A stretch of 22,887 nt of DNA from JBMNQS01 sp050944255 (GCA_050944255.1 JBMNQS010000033.1:1-22887); one strand, 5' to 3'. Positions 12,960 through 20,929 are shown, counted from the stretch's first letter. The notes: generated by a model not told the origin, from the sequence alone. A program made the numbers and translations.

Positions 12960-13727
12960 CTAATCCCGCATCCTCAGCCAGACGCTCATCACAAGGGGCG
13001 CGGGCAGCAGTTTGGCCAGGAGGCGCTTCACGTTGGCGTCAAGCCCAAGAACCGAAATATCCCTTCCCGCGGCGCTGTCGGCAAGCGCCTTTGAAACCAC
13101 CTTGTCCCTTGGATACATGGGACGGATGTTCGTCACCGTATCGGGGTTCCTGGTATCGCGGGCCACATCGAAAAAATCCGTATCCACGTATCCGGGGCAT
13201 ACCGCCGTGGCCGAGATGCCCCGCCCTTTCAGCTCCACGTTCAGCGCGCGGGTATAGTGGGTTACAAACACCTTGCTTGACGCGTACAGGTTGAACCCCG
13301 GCAGCGGCTGGAACGCCGAAGCGGACCCCATGTTTAAAATACGCGCCCCGCCCTTCATATACGGCAGCACCCGGTTGGTCAGAAGCACCGGCGCCAGCGC
13401 GTTGAGACGGACCATATCGTCAATCTCCTCCCGGGTTAAATCGATGCTGTTTCCAAACTTCCCAAAACCTGCGTTATTGACGAGTATTTCGACGTCGGGC
13501 CTTTCCTCTTCCAGCATCCGGGCGATATACTCCAGGCTTTCATCCAGTTTAAGGTCCAGCGCTATGGGCCGTATCTTGTCGGACGCCGCCTGCTGGAGCT
13601 CCGTCAGCCGCTCCTCCCGCCTGGCAACGGCCCAGATCTCATCTATATCGTCCATCTTCGCTATCTGCCTGGCAAACTCACAGCCGATACCCGAGGACGC
13701 GCCCGTTACAATGGCAATCCGCTTCAT
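12960..13727 (-). CDS. Short-chain dehydrogenase/reductase (SDR)
   Basis: The 255-residue enzyme is a classical SDR. The cofactor motif TGASSGIG is at residues 8-15 and NNAG at 84-87. The catalytic set is Asn109, Ser135 (in NMGSASAF), Tyr148 and Lys152 (YASSK). It oxidises or reduces an alcohol/carbonyl with NAD(P)(H); the substrate is unknown. The frame is open 10 codons further upstream, but GGGGGAGG lies six bases before the ATG at 13727, which fixes the start. A promoter with an extended -10 lies at 13777-13804. It is convergent with yjbQ. Confidence 0.92.
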   Translation of the reverse strand: MKRIAIVTGASSGIGCEFARQIAKMDDIDEIWAVARREERLTELQQAASDKIRPIALDLKLDESLEYIARMLEEERPDVEILVNNAGFGKFGNSIDLTREEIDDMVRLNALAPVLLTNRVLPYMKGGARILNMGSASAFQPLPGFNLYASSKVFVTHYTRALNVELKGRGISATAVCPGYVDTDFFDVARDTRNPDTVTNIRPMYPRDKVVSKALADSAAGRDISVLGLDANVKRLLAKLLPAPLVMSVWLRMRD

Positions 13728-13776
13728 GGCGAACCTCCCCCTATTTCTTTTTCTCATTGCCCCTGTTCATTCATTT

Positions 13777-13804
13777 AGTATAGCAAATTTCATATCCGTT
13801 TAAA
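13777..13804 (-). promoter_or_regulatory. Extended -10 promoter of the SDR gene
   Basis: On the minus strand, TTTAAA (13804-13799), a 16-base spacer ending in TGC and TATACT (13782-13777). Its -35 lies in the T-rich tail of the preceding terminator, so the two transcription units are packed end to end. Confidence 0.6.
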
Positions 13805-13811
13805 CAGTAAA

Positions 13812-13837
13812 GGGAGCCTGCCGAAAGGCGGGCTCCC
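13812..13837 (-). terminator. Intrinsic terminator of the small HEAT-like gene
   Basis: An 11-bp stem, GGGAGCCTGCC with GGCGGGCTCCC, with one G-U pair and a GAAA/TTTC loop. On the minus strand it is followed by TTTACTGTTT. It lies 34 bases past the stop at 13871. Confidence 0.85.
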
Positions 13838-13870
13838 AGACTTGCGCAGTTCTATATTTTCAGGAGGAAT

Positions 13871-14122
13871 CTAAACGATCTGGTACAGATGTTTTTTCAG
13901 GCTTTTGATCGCCTCGCTGCGGACATAGTCGTTGGGATCGGCCATCCCATCGTGCAGTATCATGATCACCTGCATGTCGCTGTGCACATAGGCCAGCCCG
14001 GCGTAGGCCGCGGCACGGATGCGCTCATCGGGAGACTTGGCGTGCTGCATCAGCCGCTTCATCAATTCCGGATCTTCAATGGGTCGCCGTACCCTCCCCT
14101 GGGGTATCGTGCATGTATTCAT
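13871..14122 (-). CDS. Small HEAT-repeat-like protein
   Basis: The 83-residue protein contains two helical repeats of HEAT type, around DERIRAAAYAGLAYVHSD and DPNDYVRSEAIKSLKK, with the usual proline/aspartate turn and hydrophobic spacing. Such repeats bind other proteins; nothing shows which. The start has GGAGGG seven bases upstream, and the gene has its own promoter and a strong terminator, so it is a real, single-gene unit despite its size. No signal peptide or membrane helix is seen. Confidence 0.7.
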   Translation of the reverse strand: MNTCTIPQGRVRRPIEDPELMKRLMQHAKSPDERIRAAAYAGLAYVHSDMQVIMILHDGMADPNDYVRSEAIKSLKKHLYQIV

Positions 14123-14187
14123 AAAGTTGCCCTCCGCTAAAGTGTCTGCTTTTATTTACGCTCATTGTAAGGGATTTATGTGAACGC

Positions 14188-14216
14188 GGTATAAACACAA
14201 TGAAACCAAATTGCAA
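14188..14216 (-). promoter_or_regulatory. Probable promoter of the HEAT-like gene
   Basis: On the minus strand, TTGCAA (14216-14211), a 17-base spacer and TATACC (14193-14188). The leader would be about 60 bases. Confidence 0.5.
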
Positions 14217-14437
14217 CCAATATCTGAATTTTTGTTATCCGTGTCCGTATCTCCGTCACGTTCCGCTTGCCCCTTATTGCAGTCACCGCGCGGCGTCTTG
14301 TTAAAGTACGCCGGCCGCCAAACCATCTTGGGACGGCACCTGCTCTTTCGCCAAAGCAGTCCCTGCCCGGAGCGTTTGTTTTCTCACCACGCCGAAAACC
14401 AGGCGCAAACAGTCTTATCATACGCCTGTTCCCGCGC
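14217..14437. other. Intergenic stretch with nothing recognised
   Basis: This lies between the sfsA terminator and the HEAT-like gene promoter. Reading frames pass through it on both strands, but none has a start with a ribosome binding site or a recognisable product. No repeat or strong hairpin stands out. Confidence 0.4.
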
Positions 14438-14470
14438 AAAAAAAGGCTGTCCGCGCCGGTACCGGACAGC
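14438..14470 (-). terminator. Intrinsic terminator of sfsA
   Basis: GCTGTCCG (14446-14453) pairs with CGGACAGC (14463-14470). On the minus strand seven T follow (14444-14438). The stem starts 29 bases after the sfsA stop. Confidence 0.88.
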
Positions 14471-14498
14471 TTTTCAGGTCATATTTTGCCTCTTTTTG

Positions 14499-15179
14499 CT
14501 ACAGGCTGACGGGAAGTTCTCCCGTGATATAAATTTCCTGCGGCGCCACCCGGCATTCAAGGGCCGCGATATGAACCCCGCCCGCCTGCGCCTCGCGCAG
14601 CGCCCGGGCAAACGCCGGATCACACTTTTCATTGGGCATAAACACCCGCGCTCCCTGCATCTGCACCACGAACACCGCGTAGGCCTCATAGCCCTCTTTC
14701 ACCGCCTGCAAAAGCCCCTTCAAATGCTTGAGTCCTCGCTTCGTCGGCGCGTCCGGGAAGAGCGCGGTCCGCCCCACCTTCAGCGTGACGCCTTTGACCT
14801 CCACCAGCGTCCGCTTCTCTCCAGCTTCCAGATAAAAATCAAATCGAGAATCCCCGTGGGCATACTCGGCTTTCATGCGCCGCACCTGCGGCCAAAAACG
14901 CCCTTTCCCCACCCACTGAGCGAACAGTTTGTTGGGCATCTGGCTGTCGATATTCACTAAAAGCGCGCCGCGGTACACCGCCACGACGCTGTATCTGGTC
15001 TTGCGATTCGGGCTGTCGCTTTTCTCCAGCACCACTTTGGCCCCCGGCACAAACAGCTCCCCGCACCGCCCGGTGGTGCGCACGTGGCAGATTTCTTCTT
15101 TCCCGTCAACCTGCACCCGGGCAATGAACCGGTTGGGCCTCTCGATGAATATGCCAAAGGCTGTCTGTTCGTACCGCAT
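14499..15179 (-). CDS. sfsA: SfsA family DNA/RNA nuclease (sugar fermentation stimulation protein)
   Basis: The 226-residue protein matches SfsA along its length. An N-terminal OB-like part (RFIARVQVDG...CHVRTTGRCGELFVPGA) precedes a nuclease-like core. Family motifs include DSQMPNKLF, the SRFDFYLE and LVEVKGVTL segment with the PD-(D/E)xK-type Asp, Glu and Lys, and FPDAPTKRGLKHL. E. coli SfsA was first linked to maltose metabolism and later shown to have nuclease activity. The frame is open to 15353, but GAGGAG lies five bases before the ATG at 15179 and the promoter -10 (15246-15251) falls inside the extension, so the shorter start is used. Confidence 0.92.
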   Translation of the reverse strand: MRYEQTAFGIFIERPNRFIARVQVDGKEEICHVRTTGRCGELFVPGAKVVLEKSDSPNRKTRYSVVAVYRGALLVNIDSQMPNKLFAQWVGKGRFWPQVRRMKAEYAHGDSRFDFYLEAGEKRTLVEVKGVTLKVGRTALFPDAPTKRGLKHLKGLLQAVKEGYEAYAVFVVQMQGARVFMPNEKCDPAFARALREAQAGGVHIAALECRVAPQEIYITGELPVSL

Positions 15180-15204
15180 GGCTTCTCCTCGTATCTGGTT
15201 CAAG

Positions 15205-15251
15205 CGCGTTTTACCTACAGGGTAAAGAAACGCCTGCTTCCATCCATTATA
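15205..15251 (-). promoter_or_regulatory. sfsA promoter and leader hairpin
   Basis: A perfect TATAAT (15251-15246) preceded by TGC forms an extended -10; the -35 is poor. Just downstream in the leader, GCGTTT and TTACC pair with GGTAAAACGC with a short bulge (about 15205-15232). Confidence 0.55.
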
Positions 15252-15399
15252 GCATGGACTCAGCGCTTTATCCCGGTTTAAGCGGCACCCGGTTAAATGA
15301 AGGATTTTCCCCGCACAATTTCCGCACAGAAAAGCCTCCGCCCCCATCCCCATTCACAATTTGTTACAAGTAATAATATTCTATTTCAATCATCATCGT

Positions 15400-15428
15400 T
15401 TGCATTCGGGCGCATTTTAGTATATACT
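15400..15428 (+). promoter_or_regulatory. Sigma-A promoter of the betaine-type transporter operon
   Basis: TTGCAT (15400-15405), a 17-base spacer and TATACT (15423-15428). The predicted start near 15435 leaves a leader of about 185 bases. Confidence 0.7.
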
Positions 15429-15434
15429 TGTCAT

Positions 15435-15619
15435 ATCTTGTTAATTTTTGATTGAATCGAGCATGCGTTTTTCGGCATGTCTTACACTATATCTTAAGCC
15501 GTCACCCGATTGCCTGTTCCAATTCCTCACTGTCCGTCCGCATGTCTGTGCGGACCTGTATTGGCGCACCGTTTTGCGCCCGCAATTTCTATTTTATCAA
15601 TGAAAGGGGTTGTTTTTTC
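15435..15619 (+). promoter_or_regulatory. Long leader of the transporter operon with consecutive hairpins
   Basis: The leader holds CATGC/GCATG (15462-15479), GTCCGCA/TGCGGAC (15536-15555) and GGCGCA/TGCGCC (15563-15580), with short loops and no T-runs. Together they suggest control by RNA structure, for example in response to osmotic state, but no known riboswitch class was recognised. The reading frame of the ATPase is open through part of this leader without a ribosome binding site. Confidence 0.4.
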
Positions 15620-16759
15620 TTGATTCGCTTTGAAAATGTCAGCAAAGTCTATCGTGGCCATCAGCAAGTGGTGGTCGACAACATCAGTTTCACGATTCCC
15701 AAGGGACAGATCGTGGTTTTGATCGGGCCCTCCGGATGCGGCAAGACCACAAGCCTGAAGATGATCAACCGGCTGATCCGTATCACATCGGGCAAAATCT
15801 ACATCGACGGTGAGGACAACCAGAAGATGGATCCCATTGAGCTTCGGCGCGCGATGGGTTACGTCATCCAGCAAATCGGCCTGTTCCCGCATCTGACCCT
15901 GCGGGAAAACATCGAAATCATTCCGAAGCTGCAGCATCGGGACAAAAAGCAGATCGCCGAGCGCACCATGGAGCTTATGGAAATGGTGGGCCTTGACGTG
16001 GACACCTATATCGATCGCTATCCCACGCAGCTGTCCGGCGGGCAATTGCAGCGCGTAGGGGTGGCCCGGGCGTTCGCAACCGATCCGCAGATTATCCTGA
16101 TGGACGAGCCCTTCTCGTCGCTTGACCCTATTACCCGGGCGCAGCTTCAGGACGAACTGGCTTTCCTTCAGCTGAAGGTAAAGAAAACCATCGTGTTTGT
16201 CACCCACGATATGGACGAGGCCATCAAGATCGCCGACAAGATCTGTATTCTGCACGAGGGCAAGATCGTCCAGTACGATACGCCGGAGGTGATCATGAAG
16301 CAGCCGGCCAATGACTATGTCAGCGCCTTTGTGGGCAAAAAGCGCATCTGGTCCAATCCCGAGTACATCCGCGCCAGGGACATCATGCGCACCGATCCCG
16401 TCACGGTCCCGCTGGAGATGCCCGCCATGCGCACCATGGACTTCATGCGCTCCAAGGGCGTGGACAGCGCGCTGGTGGTGGACAATCAGCGTAAATTCGT
16501 CGGCATCGTCAGGGCCAGGGACATCCAGCGCCAGCAGGACAAGAGCGTCACCGCCGGCAGCATCATGCGCTGGCCCAAGGAGACCGCCACGCCGGATCAC
16601 AACATCATCGATCTTTTGACCAAGGTCAAAAGCAGCAGCGTATCCAACGTGCCGGTCGTCTCCGAAGACCAAACGTTGCTTGGTCTTATCACCACCAGTT
16701 CCCTGGTGACGACGCTGAGCCAGCAATACATTGATTTTGAGGAGGCGGGATTAGAATGA
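15620..16759 (+). CDS. Glycine betaine/carnitine/choline-type ABC transporter, ATP-binding protein with CBS domains (OpuCA-like)
   Basis: The 379-residue ATPase powers uptake of a quaternary-amine osmolyte. Walker A is GPSGCGKT (36-43), the Q-loop is near 84-85, the signature LSGGQ is at 138-142, Walker B IILMDEP is at 158-164 and the switch His is His196. Two CBS domains (about 253-305 and 312-368) follow; in OpuCA-type proteins they sense ionic strength or bind c-di-AMP. The start is TTG at 15620, where the family alignment begins (IRFENVSKVYRG) and AAAGGGG lies ten bases upstream. An ATG at 15600 is in another frame. The stop overlaps the next ATG by four bases. Confidence 0.93.
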   Translation: MIRFENVSKVYRGHQQVVVDNISFTIPKGQIVVLIGPSGCGKTTSLKMINRLIRITSGKIYIDGEDNQKMDPIELRRAMGYVIQQIGLFPHLTLRENIEIIPKLQHRDKKQIAERTMELMEMVGLDVDTYIDRYPTQLSGGQLQRVGVARAFATDPQIILMDEPFSSLDPITRAQLQDELAFLQLKVKKTIVFVTHDMDEAIKIADKICILHEGKIVQYDTPEVIMKQPANDYVSAFVGKKRIWSNPEYIRARDIMRTDPVTVPLEMPAMRTMDFMRSKGVDSALVVDNQRKFVGIVRARDIQRQQDKSVTAGSIMRWPKETATPDHNIIDLLTKVKSSSVSNVPVVSEDQTLLGLITTSSLVTTLSQQYIDFEEAGLE

Positions 16760-18348
16760 TCAGTTTCTTTCAATATGTGTTTGACAACAGGGCGGCCCTG
16801 CTGCAATATACGTTCGAGCATCTTCGCATCGGCCTTTTGGCGGTGCTTCTGGCCATCATCGTGGGCGTGCCCATCGGCCTTCTGATCGCCCGGGCAAGGG
16901 GACTGTCCAGGCCTGTTCTGGGTTTTTCCAACGTGATGCAGGCCATTCCGAGCCTTGCGCTGATGGGCTTTTTTATTCCCTTTATCGGCATCGGCGACAA
17001 GACGGCCATCGTCATCATTGCGCTTTACGGGCTTCTTCCCATCATCAGAAATACCTATACGGGCCTTACCAACGTGGACGCCGCCATGCTGGAGGCGGCG
17101 CGGGGCATCGGCATGAAAACGGGGCAGATCCTCCGGAAGATACAGATACCCCTGGCCCTGCCCGTGATCATGGCCGGTATCCGCATCGCGGCGGTTACGG
17201 CCATCGGCACCACCACCATCGCGGCCTTCATCGGTGGCGGCGGCCTTGGTAAGCAGGTCTATGCCGGCATCCAGATCGTCTCCACCAACATGATCCTCTC
17301 AGGCGCCATTCCGGCGGCGCTTCTGGCGCTTTTGATGGACCTTCTGTTCTCCGTCATTGAAAAGGCGCTGGTGCCGGTAAGCCTGCGGATCGCCAGTGTG
17401 GCGGTCAACACCGCGGCGATTAAAAAGATCAAGCGCCGCAGGCGGACCATTTTGGTGGTGGGCCTTCTGATTGTGGCGGTTCTCTTTGGCAGCGTCGTCT
17501 ACGATGCCGTCAGCCGCTCCGCCAGAAAGAGCATCATCGTGGGTTCCAAGGAGTACATAGAGGTCCGCATCATCAACGAGGTCTACGCGCAGCTCATCGA
17601 GGCGCATACGGATATCCTGGTGGAGAGGAAGCCTGCCCTGGGTTCCACCATGGTGGTATGGGAGGCCTTGAACGCCGGAGAGGTGGACATTGTGCCCGAC
17701 TACACCGGCACCTACTACGCCACCGTTTTGGGCCTTCCCACGTCCGTGGGGATGCAGGTGGATTCCACCTACCGGGCCGTGGCGGACGAACTGGAGAAGC
17801 ATAACCTTCATGCCGCCGCGCAGCTTGGGCCCAACAATGTCTACGTATTCGCCTGCGGCCCCGAGCTGGCGGAAAAATACAACCTCAAGACCGTTTCGGA
17901 CCTGGCCAAGATCGCCAAGAACCTGCGCATCGGCTGCTCGCCGGACTTCCACTCCCGCGACGCGGACGGCCTTCCCGGCGTATCGAGGATGTACGATATG
18001 GAATTCAAGGAAATTTCCACCTTCGGCGCGGCGCCCATGTACATCGCCCATGAGAACGATGAAATCGACGTCATGGTCACCTACGCCACGGACGGCCTGC
18101 TGCAGAAATACGACCTGGTATTCCTTGAGGACGACAAGAACTTCTTCCCGCCCTACGTGATCTTCGGCATGTACAACGATAAAATCCGCGACGAGTACCC
18201 CGAGGTGGTGGAGCTTTTGAACAGCCTGGAGCTGGCCATCACCGACGCGGAAATGCGCGAGATGAATTATCGCGGCGCCGAACTGCAGGAAGAGCCCAGG
18301 GATATCGCCAGAGATTTCCTTGTAAGCAAAGGTTTCATCTCCGAGTAG
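16756..18348 (+). CDS. Fused permease and substrate-binding protein of a betaine/choline-type ABC transporter
   Basis: The 530-residue protein joins two transporter parts that are separate genes in Bacillus OpuB/OpuC. Residues 1-215 are the permease, with five or six helices and the EAA loop (EAARGIGMKTGQILRKIQIP, about 113-132) that docks on the ATPase. A basic linker and a membrane anchor (about 231-250) lead to the OpuAC-type binding domain (about 258-530), which starts at IIVGSKEYIE and contains VPDYTGTYY. The binding domain is thus tethered outside the cell. GAGGAGG precedes the ATG, which overlaps the ATPase stop by four bases. The ligand (betaine, carnitine, choline or proline betaine) cannot be fixed without modelling the aromatic box. 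Confidence 0.93.
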   Translation: MISFFQYVFDNRAALLQYTFEHLRIGLLAVLLAIIVGVPIGLLIARARGLSRPVLGFSNVMQAIPSLALMGFFIPFIGIGDKTAIVIIALYGLLPIIRNTYTGLTNVDAAMLEAARGIGMKTGQILRKIQIPLALPVIMAGIRIAAVTAIGTTTIAAFIGGGGLGKQVYAGIQIVSTNMILSGAIPAALLALLMDLLFSVIEKALVPVSLRIASVAVNTAAIKKIKRRRRTILVVGLLIVAVLFGSVVYDAVSRSARKSIIVGSKEYIEVRIINEVYAQLIEAHTDILVERKPALGSTMVVWEALNAGEVDIVPDYTGTYYATVLGLPTSVGMQVDSTYRAVADELEKHNLHAAAQLGPNNVYVFACGPELAEKYNLKTVSDLAKIAKNLRIGCSPDFHSRDADGLPGVSRMYDMEFKEISTFGAAPMYIAHENDEIDVMVTYATDGLLQKYDLVFLEDDKNFFPPYVIFGMYNDKIRDEYPEVVELLNSLELAITDAEMREMNYRGAELQEEPRDIARDFLVSKGFISE

Positions 18349-18372
18349 TTAGAGTTGCCACTTGCAGCAAAA

Positions 18373-18397
18373 AGAACGCAGGCACAGCCTGCGTTCT
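18373..18397. terminator. Left copy of the duplicated terminator hairpin
   Basis: An 11-bp perfect stem, AGAACGCAGGC/GCCTGCGTTCT, with an ACA loop, lies 24 bases after the transporter stop. Five A precede it, so it has a T-run only in the minus direction. On the plus side GAGGCC of the repeat element follows. It is identical to the hairpin at 18600-18624. Confidence 0.8.
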
Positions 18398-18599
18398 GAG
18401 GCCGTCAAAAAACTTTGTTTTTTGACGGGCATGCCAGGGATTTTCCTGCTGCAAAAACGGATAGGTAGGTTTTTGCAGCGGCCGGAAAACCCTGAAAGGA
18501 GTGGGCTGCGGCCGCACATGTCACCCCTTGCCCACGGAATTTAGATTAGGGGGCTTCGGCCCCCTAATAACCCCCAAAAAGAACTTTTTTGACAGTCTG
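18398..18599 (+). mobile_element. About 200-bp structured repeat element, copy 2 (candidate non-autonomous mobile element)
   Basis: This 202-base segment is the reverse-orientation partner of 8396-8594. It starts with GAGGCCGTCAAAAAAC and ends with TTGACAGTCTG, exactly as copy 1 does. Hairpins in order are CCGTCAAAAAAC/GTTTTTTGACGG, a long interrupted stem around GCTGCAAAAAC/GTTTTTGCAGC, GTGGGC/GCCCAC around a GCGGCCGC palindrome, and TTAGGGGGC/GCCCCCTAA. Both sides carry an identical 25-base copy of the local terminator hairpin. In copy 1 the flanking hairpin is a different sequence, so the hairpin is target DNA that was duplicated on insertion. No protein with synonymous-biased change is encoded. 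Confidence 0.75.
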
Positions 18600-18629
18600 A
18601 GAACGCAGGCACAGCCTGCGTTCTTTTTG
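18600..18629. terminator. Right copy of the duplicated terminator hairpin (with T-run)
   Basis: This is the same 25-base hairpin as 18373-18397, followed by five T. Removing the element and one copy gives a symmetrical bidirectional terminator, AAAAA-hairpin-TTTTT, suited to the convergent genes on either side. Confidence 0.8.
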
Positions 18630-18643
18630 TGTTTTGATATCCG

Positions 18644-18841
18644 TCAGTCAATGCTCACCACATCGTAGCCCGCGTCGCTCACCGCGGCGCAGAGAGCTTC
18701 CTTGCTCTGGTCGGTTTCGATAGCGGCCGAGCCGAGCTCCACCGTCGCAGACGTATTCGGCAGCTCTTCCAGCGCGGATTTCACCGCGTTGATGCAGTGC
18801 TCGCAGCCCATACCTTCAATTACCATTTTATAGCGCATCAT
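18644..18841 (-). CDS. Heavy-metal-associated (HMA) domain protein, CopZ-like
   Basis: The 65-residue protein is a single HMA fold with the metal site GMGCEHC (Cys13 and Cys16), as in copper chaperones and the N-termini of copper-pump ATPases. It probably carries Cu(I) or a similar soft metal in the cytosol. No partner ATPase is in the window. GGAGG lies four bases before the first ATG (18841) and seven before a second ATG (18838), so either may be used. It starts 9 bases after the YgiQ gene and is likely co-transcribed with it, an odd pairing. The end of the gene faces the duplicated terminator. Confidence 0.88.
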   Translation of the reverse strand: MMRYKMVIEGMGCEHCINAVKSALEELPNTSATVELGSAAIETDQSKEALCAAVSDAGYDVVSID

Positions 18842-18850
18842 AAAACCTCC

Positions 18851-20770
18851 TTATTTTCTCTTTGTCTTCTGTCTTGGTTTGGTCCCCCGCCCTTTGGCGC
18901 CGGCCCGCTTTTTATTCGCCGCGCTCCCGGCGCCCGGGGGCCTGCCTTTATTATCCGTCCCTTTGCCCCTTTTGGCAAGCGGCCTGGGGGCGATCAAGTG
19001 TTTTTTCCCAAAACCGATCAGGTCCTCCCTGCCGCACTTTCGAAGCGCCTCCAGGACCAGCGCATGGTTTTTGGGGTTGCGGTACTGCATCAGCGCCCGC
19101 TGCATGGCCTTCTCCCGCGGATGCTTCGCCACATAGACTTCTTTGCCCGTACGCGGATCGATCCCCGTATAATACATGCACGTGGACAGCGTCGAGGGCG
19201 TGGGATAAAAGTCCTGTACCTGCTGGGGATAATGTCCGCTTCTGTGAAGCGATTCGGCCAGTTCCACCGCGTGATCCAGCGTGGCGCCCGGATGCGACGA
19301 CATCAGGTAGGGCACTACAAACTGATTTTTTCCGTACTCGCGGTTGAGCGCCTCATACTTATCCAAAAACCGTCTGTATACGTTTGCGGGGGGCTTGCCC
19401 ATCATCTCCAGCACCGGATCGGACACGTGCTCCGGCGCCACCTTCAATTGGCCGGAGATATGGTGCTGCACCATTTCGCGCATAAAGGCATCGTCCCTGT
19501 CGCACATCAGGTAATCAAAGCGTATCCCCGAGCGTATGAACACCTTCTTTACGCCCGGCAGCCTCCTGAGCTTTCGCAGCAGGCTTAAATAATCGCTGTG
19601 ATCCACATAAAGATTTTTGCACGGCTTGGGCGCCAGGCACCGCTTCTGGCCGCATGCGCCCTGCTCGCCCTGTTTCTTGCAGGCCGGAAACCTGAAATTG
19701 GCCGTGGGCCCGCCCACATCGTGGATATAGCCTTTAAAACCGGGGTCCCGGGTCATCTTCTCAGCTTCGCGGATCACTGATGTATGGCTGCGCGACTGCA
19801 CGATGCGCCCCTGATGGAAGCTCAGCGCGCAGAAATGGCACGCGCCGAAGCATCCCCGGCTGTGGGTCAGGCTGAACTTCACCTCCTCGATGGCCGGGAC
19901 GCCTCCGTCCTTCTCGTAGAGGGGATGGTACGTGCCCTCATAGGCAAGATCGTACACTTTATCCAGCTCGGAAGTGGTCAGCGGCGCCTGGGGCGGGTTC
20001 TGCACCACGTAGATGCCGCCCGGATACGGCTCGGCCAGCTTCCTGCCCGAATGGGGATCGGCGCTTAAGTACTGGGTATAAAAGCTCCTGACATACGCCC
20101 GCTTGTCCTCCCGTACCTGCTCAAACGCCGGCAGGCGGAAGGCGTCACCGGCGTCCGCTTCGTCTTTGGTTTTAAAAACCGTTCCGCGTATCGCCTTGAC
20201 GGCCGAAATATCCATACCGTTTCTTAGCGCCGCGGCCACCTCCAGCATGGCCCGCTCCCCCATGCCGTATATCAAAAGATCCGCCTGCGCGTCCAGAAGG
20301 ATGCTCCGCCTGACTTTGTTCTGCCAGTAGTCATAGTGCCCCAGCCTCCGCAGGCTGGCCTCCACGCCGCCGAGAATAACCGGCGCGCGCTTGTAAGTCT
20401 GCCGTACCAGGTTCCCGTAGACCACGGCGGCATAATCCGGGCGCAGCCCCGTATTTCCGCCGGGAGAGTAGGCGTCTTTATCCCTGCGCCGCCTGGAAAC
20501 GGTGTAGTGGTTGACCATGGAATCCATATTGCCGCCGGAGATCAAAAAGCCCAACTCCGGTTCACCAAATACGTCGATGCTCGACTTGTCCTTCCAGTCC
20601 GGCTGGGCGATGATCCCCACCCGGTAGCCCGCGTCTTCCAGCACGCGGCTGATGATGGCATGGCCAAAGGAAGGATGATCCACGTAGGCGTCGCCCGTGA
20701 TGTATACAAAATCCACGCCGCTCCAGCCGCGCTGCATCATCTCTTTTCGGTTCATAGGGAGAAAAGGCAT
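18851..20770 (-). CDS. YgiQ family radical SAM protein
   Basis: The 639-residue protein is a full-length YgiQ-type radical SAM enzyme. The [4Fe-4S]/SAM motif is Cys307-x3-Cys311-x2-Cys314 in SRGCFGACHFC. An N-terminal B12-binding-like region (WSGVDFVYITGDAYVDHPSFG, with GYRVGIIAQPDW) is typical of the family. The C-terminus is a Lys/Arg-rich tail of about 50 residues that could bind nucleic acid. The reaction is unknown. The first ATG (20770) has AGAGAG eight bases upstream; a second in-frame ATG five codons on has no ribosome binding site. The promoter is at 20808-20837. The HMA gene follows after 9 bases. Confidence 0.92.
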   Translation of the reverse strand: MPFLPMNRKEMMQRGWSGVDFVYITGDAYVDHPSFGHAIISRVLEDAGYRVGIIAQPDWKDKSSIDVFGEPELGFLISGGNMDSMVNHYTVSRRRRDKDAYSPGGNTGLRPDYAAVVYGNLVRQTYKRAPVILGGVEASLRRLGHYDYWQNKVRRSILLDAQADLLIYGMGERAMLEVAAALRNGMDISAVKAIRGTVFKTKDEADAGDAFRLPAFEQVREDKRAYVRSFYTQYLSADPHSGRKLAEPYPGGIYVVQNPPQAPLTTSELDKVYDLAYEGTYHPLYEKDGGVPAIEEVKFSLTHSRGCFGACHFCALSFHQGRIVQSRSHTSVIREAEKMTRDPGFKGYIHDVGGPTANFRFPACKKQGEQGACGQKRCLAPKPCKNLYVDHSDYLSLLRKLRRLPGVKKVFIRSGIRFDYLMCDRDDAFMREMVQHHISGQLKVAPEHVSDPVLEMMGKPPANVYRRFLDKYEALNREYGKNQFVVPYLMSSHPGATLDHAVELAESLHRSGHYPQQVQDFYPTPSTLSTCMYYTGIDPRTGKEVYVAKHPREKAMQRALMQYRNPKNHALVLEALRKCGREDLIGFGKKHLIAPRPLAKRGKGTDNKGRPPGAGSAANKKRAGAKGRGTKPRQKTKRK

Positions 20771-20807
20771 ACCATATACTCTCTTTCCGAGGTCATCGCC
20801 CCCTGTT

Positions 20808-20837
20808 ACTATGCCCTGATTGCATAAGTTTTGTCAA
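20808..20837 (-). promoter_or_regulatory. Promoter of the ygiQ-HMA unit
   Basis: On the minus strand, a perfect TTGACA (20837-20832), an 18-base spacer and CATAGT (20813-20808). Confidence 0.6.
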
Positions 20838-20886
20838 CAAAGCGCGCTTTTCCGGCAGTTGCATCTGGCATGCCGCCCGCATCATA

Positions 20887-20895
20887 TGGTAAAAT
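20887..20895 (+). promoter_or_regulatory. Extended -10 promoter of the zinc-ribbon pair
   Basis: TGG followed by TAAAAT (20890-20895) forms an extended -10; no good -35 is seen. The leader to the ATG at 20930 would be about 28 bases. Confidence 0.5.
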
Positions 20896-20929
20896 ATGTA
20901 TAACCATTTCAAAATTCAGGGAGGCCGCC

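Noticed and set aside
15527..16726. A 399-codon minus-strand frame
   Set aside because: Antisense to the transporter ATPase with intact Walker, signature and CBS motifs.
8396..18599. A CRISPR array or integron-like attC series
   Set aside because: There are only two copies, in opposite orientation and 10 kb apart, without spacers, cas genes or an integrase.
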